Shown: positions 1-8,434, counted from the stretch's first letter. The stretch is DNA of 15,580 nucleotides from an uncultured Sphingobacteriales bacterium (GCA_946887085.1 CAMPKG010000034.1:1-15580); one strand, 5' to 3'. The notes: generated by a model from the sequence alone, not told the origin. Made by a program: numbers and translations.

Positions 1-8
1 ATCATTTT

Positions 9-854
9 TTATTTAGCCATCGGTTCATCCTGCGACAGGTTGAACTCCCGGGTAACCTCGGTTTGCGGGCCTTCAACGCGGTTACCATCTTTATCAACCA
101 GCGTCAGTGTAATGCTTTGTTTGCCCATGGGCAGCTTGCGGAGGAATTTAGATTTCCATTCTGTGATGGTGAACGTTGTGTCCACGCCATTGCCGGTCAC
201 ATGTACTTTTACATTGTGTCCGCCTTGCGAAAGCGTGGTGTTCATCACATAAAAGTCGAGCAGCACATTCTCTACATCTCTTCCAAGATAATCGCCTTTC
301 GGGCGGCTGTAGAAAACCATCGGGGTGGTTGGTGCATCCAGCTTTTGCAGCTTACCGGCTGAATCTACTTTGAAATGATAGACAGCTGCTGCGCCTTTGC
401 TCTTGAGGGATTCATGGTAAGAGCGCGACAGGAATACCAGCAAATGGTGCTCAGAGTTTTTCTGCACCGTGGTTTCGTGCTTAGGTTCGTAAAGGGCAAC
501 ATATGGTTGGTTGTCCATGATGAAATGTATATGCTGGCCCTGGGCTGAGTTGTTGCACAGCTTGCCGCCTGCATCTGCTGTCTGGCTTTTCAGCTCGTAG
601 TTCTTCACGTTGAAATTGAAGGTCAGTTTTACCGAATCGCCTTGCGGCGCAGCCGCCGTTACATTGCCGATGGTCAATTGTGCGCCTGAAAAATCGGGTG
701 AAGGGCTAACATCGGTAAGTTCTATAGGCTGTGCAGCTGCCTGTGCGGTTACGGTATCGGTAGTGGATGTTTCGTCGGTGGTCTCGCTGTTTTGGCAGGA
801 ACTTAACAGTAATGCTGCAAATGCAGTTAACGGTAATAACCTTTTCATAGTCAT
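9..854 (-). CDS. Putative outer-surface or periplasmic lipoprotein, function unknown
   Basis: The 281-residue product begins with a short basic start, a hydrophobic stretch and a lipobox ending LLLSSC with Cys20, so it should be exported and lipid-anchored. Translation may start at the second Met (848), which gives a more typical MKRLLPL opening. After a Ser/Thr/Asp-rich linker (about 21-45) comes a beta-rich body. A conserved-looking segment, GQHIHFIMDNQPY, lies near residues 106-118. The C-terminal 80 residues (GGHNVKVHVTGNG, TLTLVDKDGNRVEGP) read like an Ig-like beta-sandwich. I do not recognise a named family. The HIH pair could bind a metal, but that is a guess. The gene is divergent from the KdnA-like gene, and a TAnnTTTG element lies just upstream on its strand. 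The reading frame and lipoprotein signal are clear; the function is not. Confidence 0.85.
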   Translation of the reverse strand: MTMKRLLPLTAFAALLLSSCQNSETTDETSTTDTVTAQAAAQPIELTDVSPSPDFSGAQLTIGNVTAAAPQGDSVKLTFNFNVKNYELKSQTADAGGKLCNNSAQGQHIHFIMDNQPYVALYEPKHETTVQKNSEHHLLVFLSRSYHESLKSKGAAAVYHFKVDSAGKLQKLDAPTTPMVFYSRPKGDYLGRDVENVLLDFYVMNTTLSQGGHNVKVHVTGNGVDTTFTITEWKSKFLRKLPMGKQSITLTLVDKDGNRVEGPQTEVTREFNLSQDEPMAK

Positions 855-870
855 TATGATAAATTTTGCT

Positions 871-903
871 CAAATCTAAGAGCTTTGGTGTAGAATAGTC
901 ACA
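871..903 (-). promoter_or_regulatory. Putative Bacteroidota-type promoter for the lipoprotein gene
   Basis: On the minus strand, positions 878-871 read TAGATTTG, an exact match to the Bacteroidota -7 consensus TAnnTTTG. TGTG lies 21 bases further upstream (903-900), one mismatch from the TTTG -33 element. The implied start of transcription is about 10-20 bases before the coding start. A single short motif in AT-rich DNA can arise by chance. Confidence 0.45.
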
Positions 904-961
904 TTTAGATTTTCGAAAAATTTTAAGCGCTGATAGCCGCGATATAAAGGCAATAACTAAC

Positions 962-969
962 TACATTTG
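962..969 (+). promoter_or_regulatory. Putative -7 promoter element for the KdnA-like gene
   Basis: TACATTTG matches TAnnTTTG exactly and sits 20 bases before the ATG at 990, leaving a very short leader. I see no good TTG-type -33 element 17-23 bases upstream, so support rests on the -7 match and its position in the 135-base divergent intergenic region. Confidence 0.4.
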
Positions 970-989
970 CTATTCAAAATTCGGATCAG

Positions 990-2201
990 ATGCCAGGCTT
1001 TGAATTATTTGGCGCGGAAGAGCGCAAAGAAGTAAATGATGTTCTTGAAACAGGTATTCTTATGCGCTATGGTTTTGACGCCCAGCGCAACGGTATATGG
1101 AAAGCAAAAGAACTGGAGGAGGAGATACGCAAGACCTTCGGTACGCCTCATGCACAGCTGGTGAGCAGCGGTACCGCTGCGCTCACCATCGCGATGGCTG
1201 CTTTGGGTATTGGTGCTGGCGACGAGATCATCATGCCGACTTTCACTTTTGTAGCCAGTTTCGAAGCGGTGATATCCGTAGGTGCTATACCTGTGCTGGT
1301 GGATATCGACGAAACACTTACGCTTGATCCCAAAGCGGTCGAAGAAGCTATTACACCGAGGACTAAGGCTGTCATGCCGGTACATATGTGCGGCAGCATG
1401 GCCCAGCTGGACGAACTGAAAGCTATATGTGATAAACACAATCTAATATTACTGGAAGATGCCTGCCAGGCAATAGGTGCGAAGTATAAAGGCCGCTATG
1501 TAGGTTCTATTGGGCAGGCAGGTACGTTCTCCTTCGATTTCGTGAAGATCATTACCTGTGCCGAAGGCGGCGCTATACTGACCAATTCGCATGAAGTCTA
1601 CCAGAAGGCAGACCAGTTCAGCGACCACGGCCACGACCACCTCGGGAAAGACCGTGGCGCAGACCTGCATCAATATCTCGGGTATAATTACCGGATATCT
1701 GAGCTGCATGCGGCGGTAGGCCTGGCTCAGATAAAAAAGCTGGATAAATTTCTCGAGATACAAAAACGCAATAACCGGCTACTTCGCGAAGCGGTCCAGG
1801 GTGTTCCCGGTCTAACTTTCCGTGTGATACCAGATCCTTCGGGCGATACGGGGTCATTCCTTTCCTTCTTCCTTCCTACTGAAGATATGGCAAGGACTGC
1901 AGCGACGGCTCTGCAGGCCGAAGGGCTTGGAGGCATGTACTGGTATGATAATAACTGGCACTACATACGCAAATGGCAACACCTGCAAAATGGTGCTTTC
2001 ATGAACCGTCTGCCTGAAGAGCAGCGCAAACAAGCAATGCACTACAGCAACCTCGCATTCCCCGCCAGCGATGCCATCATCAGCCGTTGTATTTCTACAC
2101 CCATCAGCCTGTTATGGAGCGAAGAGCAGGCGAAGGAGCGCGGCGCGAAAATGACGGCCGTGCTGAAAAGCGTTGTTGAGAAAAATGTAGTGAACATTTA
2201 A
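990..2201 (+). CDS. kdnA: DegT/DnrJ/EryC1/StrS-family PLP aminotransferase, KdnA-like
   Basis: This 403-residue protein is a fold-type I PLP aminotransferase of the sugar-aminotransferase (DegT/EryC1/StrS) family. Visible motifs are SSGTAAL (PLP phosphate binding), LEDACQAIGA with Asp157 facing the pyridine nitrogen, and SFDFVK with Lys186 as the likely Schiff-base lysine, followed by EGGAILTN. The opening MPGFELFG, the SDHGHDHLGKDRGA segment and the YWYDNNWHY segment match what I remember of Shewanella KdnA. KdnA transaminates 8-oxo-3-deoxy-manno-octulosonate to 8-amino-3,8-dideoxy-manno-octulosonate (Kdo8N), a lipopolysaccharide inner-core sugar. The usual oxidase partner KdnB is not adjacent; a DUF58 gene follows instead. 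The family is certain. The KdnA assignment is from memory and less sure; another nucleotide-sugar aminotransferase is the alternative. Confidence 0.9.
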   Translation: MPGFELFGAEERKEVNDVLETGILMRYGFDAQRNGIWKAKELEEEIRKTFGTPHAQLVSSGTAALTIAMAALGIGAGDEIIMPTFTFVASFEAVISVGAIPVLVDIDETLTLDPKAVEEAITPRTKAVMPVHMCGSMAQLDELKAICDKHNLILLEDACQAIGAKYKGRYVGSIGQAGTFSFDFVKIITCAEGGAILTNSHEVYQKADQFSDHGHDHLGKDRGADLHQYLGYNYRISELHAAVGLAQIKKLDKFLEIQKRNNRLLREAVQGVPGLTFRVIPDPSGDTGSFLSFFLPTEDMARTAATALQAEGLGGMYWYDNNWHYIRKWQHLQNGAFMNRLPEEQRKQAMHYSNLAFPASDAIISRCISTPISLLWSEEQAKERGAKMTAVLKSVVEKNVVNI

Positions 2202-2241
2202 GAGCATTTTTACATTTTGGCTGCTACATTGCAGTTGCTTC

Positions 2242-3111
2242 ATGCTGACTACTGCCGAAATACTTAAACGGGTCAGGCGTATCGAGATAAAGACGAAAGG
2301 GCTTAGCAACCACATTTTTGCGGGCGAGTACCATTCTGCTTTTAAAGGACGGGGTATGTCGTTCAGCGAAGTGAGGGAATACACGCCCGGCGATGATGTG
2401 AAATTCATCGATTGGAATGTAACTGCCCGTTTCTCACACCCTTTTGTAAAAGTATTTGAAGAAGAACGGGAGCTGACCGTGATGCTGCTGGTAGACATTA
2501 GTGGCAGTTCATTATTCGGTGCGCACCAAAGGTCGAAGCGTGAGCTGATTACTGAGATCTGCGCGGTGATCGCCTTTTCAGCAGTAACTAATAACGACAA
2601 AGTGGGCGTGATTTTCTTCAGCGATAAAGTGGGAAAATTCATTCCTCCAAAGAAAGGGCGCAGCCATATACTTCGCATCATACGTGAGTTAGTAGCTTTA
2701 GAAGTGGAACCTACCGGCGGAACAAATATTCAAAACGCATTAGATTATCTCAATCATATTCAGAAGAAGCGTACGATAACTTTTTTGCTCAGCGATTTTA
2801 TTAGTGAACCATATAATAATGCACTGCAACTTACTGCCCGTAAACACGATCTCGTTGGCATACAGGTATACGATAAATACGACCGGGAACTGCCTGCTGC
2901 CGGGTTGGTACAGGTGGTGGATGCTGAAACCGGGCAACTGGTAATGGTAGACACAGCTGACGCACATATGAAATACTGGTACACCGGCCAGTTTGAACAG
3001 CACCGGAATAATTGTCAGCAGATGTTTCGTAAGAGCGGCGCGATGTTGATGAGCATCCGGACCGATGAAGATTATGTAAAAGCACTACAGGTCTTTTTTA
3101 AGGGCCGATAA
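2242..3111 (+). CDS. DUF58 domain-containing protein (Bat-cluster type)
   Basis: The 289-residue protein has no signal peptide or membrane segment and should be cytoplasmic. The DUF58 signature is plain: an FAGEYHSAFKGRG stretch, REYTPGDDVKFIDWN near residues 46-60, and then a VWA-like half with a MIDAS-type motif D85-I-S87-G-S89. TGGTNIQNAL and LLSDFI further on fit the later VWA elements. Family members are commonly encoded beside MoxR AAA+ ATPases and VWA proteins and are thought to help assemble or regulate envelope or oxidative-stress functions; the biochemical role is unsettled. The next gene starts 7 bases after the stop, so the two are almost surely co-transcribed. No moxR gene precedes it here. 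An imperfect promoter-like TACATTTTG (2211-2219) lies upstream. Confidence 0.92.
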   Translation: MLTTAEILKRVRRIEIKTKGLSNHIFAGEYHSAFKGRGMSFSEVREYTPGDDVKFIDWNVTARFSHPFVKVFEEERELTVMLLVDISGSSLFGAHQRSKRELITEICAVIAFSAVTNNDKVGVIFFSDKVGKFIPPKKGRSHILRIIRELVALEVEPTGGTNIQNALDYLNHIQKKRTITFLLSDFISEPYNNALQLTARKHDLVGIQVYDKYDRELPAAGLVQVVDAETGQLVMVDTADAHMKYWYTGQFEQHRNNCQQMFRKSGAMLMSIRTDEDYVKALQVFFKGR

Positions 3112-3118
3112 TTTTTGA

Positions 3119-4060
3119 ATGAACGCAATTAGCCATAGACTGATATTGACGCTGGCAGCATTTTTTTTGCTGGCTAACACGTTTGCGCAAGGTGATGCTT
3201 CCGTCAAAGTTTCGGTAATCCAAAGTAAAATTCTGGTGGGCGATCAGCTGAGCTATACGATAGAAGCAAAGCATGATGCCGGAAAGAGCCGACTGCAGTG
3301 GGCGAGCATACCTGACACATTTAACAACCTGGAAGTTATAGAGCGCGGCAAGATCGATACCGGCACACAGGGTGATGTTACCATATACAGACAAACCCTT
3401 TTGATCACAGGCTTCGACTCAGGTGTGTACGTTATTCCTTCTTTTGTGTTCCCGGTTGTGCCTAATAGCGGCACTGCATACTCTTTGCAGACCGATGCCC
3501 TGCCTGTATTGGTGCAGACGGTTGCAGTAGACACCACCAAACCCTTCCGTGATATTAAAGATATCATTCCCATCGAAACCACCTGGCGCGATTACCTCTG
3601 GCTGATCATTGCCGCTATTGCGCTATTGGTGTTGGTCATTGTTCTTATCATCTATCTCAAAAACCGCAAGACCAAACCTAAACCGCCGCCCCCTTCGCCT
3701 CCTGTTGAGCCGCTGCATATGCAGGCTTTACGTATGCTGAGTACACTGGAGCAAAAACAACTTTGGCAAAGCGGTAAAGTGAAACAATACTATATCGGGC
3801 TTACAGACATCCTTCGTAGTTATATAGAAGCACGCTTCAATACACCGACAATGGAGCTGACAACGGATGAATTGCTCGATAGCATCAAGGATCACCCTGA
3901 ATTACGGCCGTATACCAATGCCCTCGCAGCACTGTTACGTAAAGCCGACCTTGTGAAATTTGCCAAAGCGCAGCCGGCAGAAGAAGAGCATATGCTGGCC
4001 ATGGAACAGTCAGTACAATTTGTGAACGACACCAAACAGCCGGAGCAGCCAAAGCAATGA
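3119..4060 (+). CDS. Bat-cluster membrane protein with BatD-like N-terminus and DUF4381-like C-terminus
   Basis: The 313-residue product starts with a cleavable signal peptide (cleavage likely after ...ANTFA, residue 23). A beta-rich periplasmic region of about 130 residues follows (VSVIQSKILVGDQLSYTIEA), resembling one of the Ig-like domains of BatD. One transmembrane helix covers about residues 160-182. It is followed by a basic, proline-rich stretch (KPKPPPPSPP) and a helical cytoplasmic tail with LWQSGKVKQYYIGLTDILRS and TPTMELTTDELLD, which resembles DUF4381. Such proteins sit between DUF58 and VWA genes in Bat clusters. The stop overlaps the start of batA by 4 bases (ATGA), indicating translational coupling. 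Domain names are by eye and not verified. Confidence 0.85.
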   Translation: MNAISHRLILTLAAFFLLANTFAQGDASVKVSVIQSKILVGDQLSYTIEAKHDAGKSRLQWASIPDTFNNLEVIERGKIDTGTQGDVTIYRQTLLITGFDSGVYVIPSFVFPVVPNSGTAYSLQTDALPVLVQTVAVDTTKPFRDIKDIIPIETTWRDYLWLIIAAIALLVLVIVLIIYLKNRKTKPKPPPPSPPVEPLHMQALRMLSTLEQKQLWQSGKVKQYYIGLTDILRSYIEARFNTPTMELTTDELLDSIKDHPELRPYTNALAALLRKADLVKFAKAQPAEEEHMLAMEQSVQFVNDTKQPEQPKQ

Positions 4061-5064
4061 TGACACTGCCTTATGTAGGAAATATCAGCTTTGCGCATCC
4101 TTACCTCCTGGTACTGTTGTTGCTCATACCGTTTCTACTATGGTGGCGGCGTAGGCGCAGTATTTCACAACAGCCGGCTATCAGGCTCACCACACTTACG
4201 GCTATCAAACAGGTAAGTCGTTCGTGGAGGGTAAAGTTTCGCCCGGTACTCACCGTTTTGCGCATGACAGCACTCGCTGCTTTGGTTATCGCACTGGCAC
4301 GCCCACAGTCAACCAGTGTCAACGAATTCATTGATAGCGAGGGTATAGATATTGTTTTGTCTATTGACGTATCAGGCAGTATGCTGGCTGAGGACCTGCA
4401 ACCCAACCGCATAGAAGCAGCTAAACAGGTAGCGCTCGACTTTGTAGAGCAACGCCCTACCGACCGCATAGGCCTGGTCATCTTCTCCGGCGAAAGCTTT
4501 ACGCTTTGCCCCATTACTATTGACCATCACGTTGTACAGGAACAAATCGCCAATATCAAAAGCGGTATGCTCGTTGACGGCACTGCCATTGGTATGGGCC
4601 TGGCAACCGGCGTCGACAGGCTACGTGCGACACCGGGCAAAAGCCGTGTGCTGGTTTTGCTTACTGATGGTGTGAACAACGCGGGCCATATCGATCCGGT
4701 TAAAGCCCTTGAGATAGCCAAAGCCTACAATGTGCGGGTATACACCATAGGTGTGGGCACTCGCGTTGCCCCCCGGGGTACACAGCAATCTTACGGTATC
4801 GACCAGGAAATGATAGCCGTGCAGATAGACGAAGCCTTGCTGCAACGTATAGCCAAAGAAACAGGAGGCAAATATTTCCGCGCTACTGATAACCGGTCGC
4901 TGGCGGCTATTTATACGGAGATCAACAAGCTGGAAAAGACCCGTATCGATATCAGTACTTACAAACAGTATGCAGAACTGTTTTTTCCGTTTGCCTTTCT
5001 TGCCGGCATCTGTTTGTTGTTGGAGCTGTTGCTACGATACACTGTTTTCAGGAGTATTACTTAA
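4057..5064 (+). CDS. batA: VWA domain-containing membrane protein, BatA-like
   Basis: The 335-residue protein has two N-terminal hydrophobic segments (about residues 12-24 and 65-82), the second ending at the ARPQ sequence typical of BatA/BatB. A von Willebrand A domain spans about residues 97-300, and a hydrophobic C-terminal helix covers about 307-330. The MIDAS metal site is complete: D104-V-S106-G-S108, Thr176 in GTAIGMG, and Asp204 in LLTDGVNN. BatA belongs to the Bacteroides aerotolerance (Bat) set, where it is proposed to act in a membrane complex; its molecular activity is unknown. It overlaps the preceding gene by 4 bases. A second Met follows at once, so the true start could be 3 bases later. 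Its stop codon directly abuts the stop of the convergent uvrB. Confidence 0.92.
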   Translation: MMTLPYVGNISFAHPYLLVLLLLIPFLLWWRRRRSISQQPAIRLTTLTAIKQVSRSWRVKFRPVLTVLRMTALAALVIALARPQSTSVNEFIDSEGIDIVLSIDVSGSMLAEDLQPNRIEAAKQVALDFVEQRPTDRIGLVIFSGESFTLCPITIDHHVVQEQIANIKSGMLVDGTAIGMGLATGVDRLRATPGKSRVLVLLTDGVNNAGHIDPVKALEIAKAYNVRVYTIGVGTRVAPRGTQQSYGIDQEMIAVQIDEALLQRIAKETGGKYFRATDNRSLAAIYTEINKLEKTRIDISTYKQYAELFFPFAFLAGICLLLELLLRYTVFRSIT

Positions 5065-7089
5065 CTACTTCATCTTCTCCTTCTCAGCCTGCAACTGAAA
5101 CAGCTTATCCCTTAATCTCGCTGCTTCCATAAAGTCGAGGTCTTTGGCAGCCTTCTCCATGCCTTTACGCGTTTGCGCTATCAGCTTGTCGAGTTGTGCG
5201 GCCGTGCGGTACTCCACATCGTCTTCCGCTGCGCGGCTTAATTCCGCATGCACTGCCAGCCTGCTTTCTTCATCATAGCCTTTGATGTCGAGTACAGAGG
5301 TTTGCTTGAATATCTCTTCTGTAGACTTCAATATTGTTTTTGGTGTAATACCATGCTCCAGGTTATACTTCACTTGTTTCTCGCGGCGTCGGTCAGTTTC
5401 ATCTATAGTCTTCTGCATGCTTTCCGTCATCTTATCTGCATAGAAAATAACCAGACCTTCCACATTACGTGCCGCACGCCCGGCCATCTGTGTCAGCGAA
5501 CGTTCATCACGAAGGAATCCTTCTTTATCCGCATCCAATATGGCCATCAGCGAAACCTCGGGCAGGTCAAGGCCTTCACGCAAAAGATTTACACCCACCA
5601 GCACATCGATATTACCTAAACGCAGATCGCGTAGTATTTCCACGCGCTCCAGTGTATCCACCTCGCTGTGTATGTACTTGCTGCGTATGTTGATGCGCTT
5701 GAGGTATTTATCCAGTTCTTCCGCCATGCGTTTGGTGAGCGTAGTTACCAGTATGCGATGGTTCTTCTTCACACGTTTGTCTATCTCGTCCAACAGGTCG
5801 TCTATCTGGTTGATGCTGGGACGTATCTCTATCGGCGGATCTAACAAACCTGTCGGCCTCACGATCTGTTCTACGAACACCCCGCCACTTTGTTCCAGTT
5901 CATACCTGCCGGGAGTGGCGCTTACAAACACCACCTGGTTCAGCAGGTTCTCAAACTCATGGAAATTCAGGGGACGGTTATCCAGCGCTGATGGTAAACG
6001 GAAACCGAAGTCAACAAGATTCAGTTTCCTGCTCCTGTCACCACCGTACATGCCGCTTACCTGCGGAATGGTCACATGGCTCTCATCTATTACCAGCAGA
6101 AAGTCTTTTGGAAAATAATCCAGCAGGCAGAATGGGCGCGTACCGGGTTTTCGACGATCAAGGAAACGTGAATAGTTTTCGATGCCGGGACAGAAACCCA
6201 GCTCCTGTATCATCTCCAGGTCGTAGTTCACGCGCTCCTTGATGCGTTGCGCCTCCAGCGGCTTGTTGATCTCTTTGAAATAATCTACCTGCCTCGCCAG
6301 CTCATCCTGTATCTCGTAAATGATCTGCGACATCAGGTTTTTCGGTGCCAGGTAAAGATTGGCCGGGAAGATGGCGGCATGTTCCATAGGGGCGATGCGC
6401 TTGCCCGTGTCGGTTTCAAAACTTTCTATTTCCTCTACCTCATCGCCGAAGAAAGTGATGCGGTAGCCATAATCAACATAAGGCAGGTTGATATCCACTG
6501 TGTCGCCCTGCACGCGGAAAGTACCCCGCGTAAATTCTCCCTGGCTGCGGTGGTATAGGGCGCTCACCAGGTTGTGCAGGAAAGCATTGCGGCCGATGTC
6601 TTCTCCGCGCTGAAAACGGATAATGCTGTTCTCATACTCCGTGGGGTTACCGATACCATAGATGCACGATACGGATGCAACTACAATGATATCCCTCCTT
6701 CCACTCAACAAGTTGCTGGTAGCACGCAGCCGCAACTTTTCCAGCTCTTCGTTTATCGACAGGTCTTTTTCGATGTAGGTGTCTGAGGTAGGTATGTATG
6801 CCTCAGGTTGATAGTAATCGTAATACGACACAAAATACTCTACCGCATTATTAGGGAAGAACTGCCGGAACTCGCCATAGAGCTGGGCTACCAGCGTCTT
6901 ATTATGGGTAAGTACCAGCGTGGGCTTGTTCACTTCCTGTATCACATTGGCCACGGTAAATGTCTTACCCGACCCTGTTACACCCAGCAGCGTCTGAAAT
7001 TGTTCTCCTTCGTTAATTCCTTTTACCAGTTCGGCTATAGCTTCGGGCTGGTCGCCGGCGGGTTGGTATGGACGTTCTATACTGAACAT
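5065..7089 (-). CDS. uvrB: Excinuclease ABC subunit UvrB
   Basis: The 674-residue product is full length for UvrB, the DNA-damage-verification helicase of nucleotide excision repair, which loads with UvrA and recruits UvrC. Walker A is GVTGSGKT at residues 36-43 with Lys42. The DNA-inserting beta-hairpin region follows with YYDYYQPEAYIPTSDTYIEKD-type sequence around residues 92-112. DESHVTIPQ (Walker B), VFVSATPG, and the helicase-2 motifs LREGLDLPEV and QMAGRAARN are all present. The C-terminal UVR motif (about 633-668, LDKLIAQTRKGMEKAAKDLD then AARLRDKLFQL) is the UvrC/UvrA interaction helix pair. The start MFSIERPYQPAGDQPEAI matches the family. It is monocistronic here, with no recognisable SOS box that I can see. 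Confidence 0.98.
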   Translation of the reverse strand: MFSIERPYQPAGDQPEAIAELVKGINEGEQFQTLLGVTGSGKTFTVANVIQEVNKPTLVLTHNKTLVAQLYGEFRQFFPNNAVEYFVSYYDYYQPEAYIPTSDTYIEKDLSINEELEKLRLRATSNLLSGRRDIIVVASVSCIYGIGNPTEYENSIIRFQRGEDIGRNAFLHNLVSALYHRSQGEFTRGTFRVQGDTVDINLPYVDYGYRITFFGDEVEEIESFETDTGKRIAPMEHAAIFPANLYLAPKNLMSQIIYEIQDELARQVDYFKEINKPLEAQRIKERVNYDLEMIQELGFCPGIENYSRFLDRRKPGTRPFCLLDYFPKDFLLVIDESHVTIPQVSGMYGGDRSRKLNLVDFGFRLPSALDNRPLNFHEFENLLNQVVFVSATPGRYELEQSGGVFVEQIVRPTGLLDPPIEIRPSINQIDDLLDEIDKRVKKNHRILVTTLTKRMAEELDKYLKRINIRSKYIHSEVDTLERVEILRDLRLGNIDVLVGVNLLREGLDLPEVSLMAILDADKEGFLRDERSLTQMAGRAARNVEGLVIFYADKMTESMQKTIDETDRRREKQVKYNLEHGITPKTILKSTEEIFKQTSVLDIKGYDEESRLAVHAELSRAAEDDVEYRTAAQLDKLIAQTRKGMEKAAKDLDFMEAARLRDKLFQLQAEKEKMK

Positions 7090-7590
7090 AGGTTACGAAG
7101 TTCGGGATTTAGGCGATTGAGTGGCTTTGGTTATCTGGAACTGTTGTTTTCTTTCGGAAGCGATTAGCACAAAAAAAATGATGATATTGCCGTCTATGCC
7201 GCTGGCAATTGTTAGTTCCGGTTTTCAGTTTCGCATAACGCAAAAAATGCATAATTCAGTATTTTCAGGCATTTCGGCGAAAAAAATTGTTAGTAATTGT
7301 TGAAGAAAAACAGGGGTTTTCTATTTCTAACATTTCCATCGGCATGACGGTTTCGCATCCCCTCTCCAGGTTTCACGGTTTGAAATTGCGGATTTATATA
7401 TGTCAAAGAGCTTGGTTAAACACCTACTTGCGAGGTTGATTAACTACCACAAATTTACGTAATTTTTTCGATCCTTTAAGCGGCCGGTTGTGTGGTTGCA
7501 TCCGGAATACAGATCCCGGCTTTGGTTCCCTGGACGGATTTTCTTCCTGTTTCCCTGTTATGTGATAATTTCATAGAAATTTTTCTGGCC
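7090..7590 (+). other. Intergenic region of about 500 bases between uvrB and the AraC-type gene
   Basis: This stretch should hold the uvrB promoter (minus) and the araC-type promoter (plus). It is richer in A/T runs than its flanks. I see a repeated AATTGTTAG (7207-7215 and 7285-7293) and a perfect 8-base palindrome TTACGTAA (7455-7462), which overlaps the putative -7 element of the downstream gene. A 60-codon open frame at 7121-7303 has no protein-like features. I found no tRNA, clear small-RNA signature, terminator or mobile-element end. No TAnnTTTG element is evident for uvrB. Confidence 0.6.
7436..7467 (+). promoter_or_regulatory. Putative promoter for the AraC-family gene
   Basis: TTG at 7436-7438 is followed after 21 bases by TAATTTTT (7460-7467), one mismatch from the -7 consensus TAnnTTTG. 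Spacing fits Bacteroidota promoters. The palindrome TTACGTAA (7455-7462) overlaps the -7 element and could be an operator. Transcription would start near 7473, giving a leader of about 118 bases to the ATG at 7591, or 19 to the alternative GTG at 7492. Confidence 0.3.
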
Positions 7591-8373
7591 ATGGTGATAC
7601 GGACGTTTCCTGTTGATGCGGCTTTAACTCCTTATGTCAAGGAGATATGCATTATGGAAATAGCAGCCGCCGGAGTTCCCGGTATGCGCGTGTTGCCGGA
7701 TACCTGCATCGAAATTTTCATCAGGTATGTATCATCGCCGCTGGCAACGGTAAATGGCAAACATCTATCCAGGAGCCTGGTGACATCCCGCATGAATTCG
7801 TTCATGGATTCTCAAATGGAAGCGGGATCAGGATGCATAGCGGTTTGTTTTCATCCCGGCGCTGCACGGCATTTCTTCACTACGCCGCTGAAGAACTTTA
7901 ACGGGCTTGCCATTGAGCTGCACGAAGTGTGGAAAGACGCGAATGAGTTAGAAGAAAAACTTTCGTCGGCAAAGGATAATGAAGCCCACGCGCTCATCCT
8001 GCAGCAGCATTTATTGGTAAAGCTTCATGAAAATTATTGTCGCGATGAGACAGTTACACACTGCCTCTGGCAACTTAACCTTCACAGGGGCTCACTCAAC
8101 GCACAGCAACTGGCTGATGGAGTGGGATTAAGCCGCAGGCAATTGAGCAGACGTTTCAACGATCATATCGTCATGGCGCCTAAGGAGTTCGCAAGGGTGA
8201 ACAGGTTTATCCATTCTTTGAAGCAACTGAAAAAATATCCGGCACTCAGTCTTACAAAGATCGCTTACGAAAGCGGCTATTACGACCAGGCCCATTTTAT
8301 ACACGACTACAAAGAATTTTCGGGGATGACACCGGGTGAGCTTCTCGAGTGCCCGGACATTGTTTATTGCTGA
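7591..8373 (+). CDS. AraC-family transcriptional regulator with DUF6597-like N-terminal domain
   Basis: The product is 260 residues when read from the ATG at 7591. The frame stays open upstream to a GTG at 7492 (293 residues), but those extra 33 residues do not look like the family, whereas RTFPVDAALTPYVKEI directly after the ATG fits the usual DUF6597 opening, followed by VLPDTCIEIFIRY. The C-terminal DNA-binding domain has two helix-turn-helix units: LNAQQLADGVGLSRRQLSRR (about 169-188) and LTKIAYESGYYDQAHFIHDY, then FSGMTPGELL. The effector is unknown. It lies 61 bases upstream of the dihydrofolate-reductase-like gene on the same strand, so it may control that gene or itself. Family is sure; target and ligand are not. 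Confidence 0.9.
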   Translation: MVIRTFPVDAALTPYVKEICIMEIAAAGVPGMRVLPDTCIEIFIRYVSSPLATVNGKHLSRSLVTSRMNSFMDSQMEAGSGCIAVCFHPGAARHFFTTPLKNFNGLAIELHEVWKDANELEEKLSSAKDNEAHALILQQHLLVKLHENYCRDETVTHCLWQLNLHRGSLNAQQLADGVGLSRRQLSRRFNDHIVMAPKEFARVNRFIHSLKQLKKYPALSLTKIAYESGYYDQAHFIHDYKEFSGMTPGELLECPDIVYC

Positions 8374-8434
8374 TGTCCGCTTTTTACAATTCCCGCAGTT
8401 TTATCGCTTTCATCTTTGCATAAAAAAGTAACTT

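Noticed and set aside
7207..7293. Repeated AATTGTTAG as the start of an array
   Set aside because: Only two copies 78 bases apart in AT-rich DNA, with no regular spacing or further units.
7121..7303. A 60-codon open frame in the uvrB to araC gap
   Set aside because: No signal peptide, conserved motif or promoter in front, and the composition looks like non-coding AT-rich DNA.
7492..7590. N-terminal extension of the AraC-type protein from GTG 7492
   Set aside because: The 33 residues do not resemble the family, and the domain begins right after the ATG at 7591; kept only as an alternative start.
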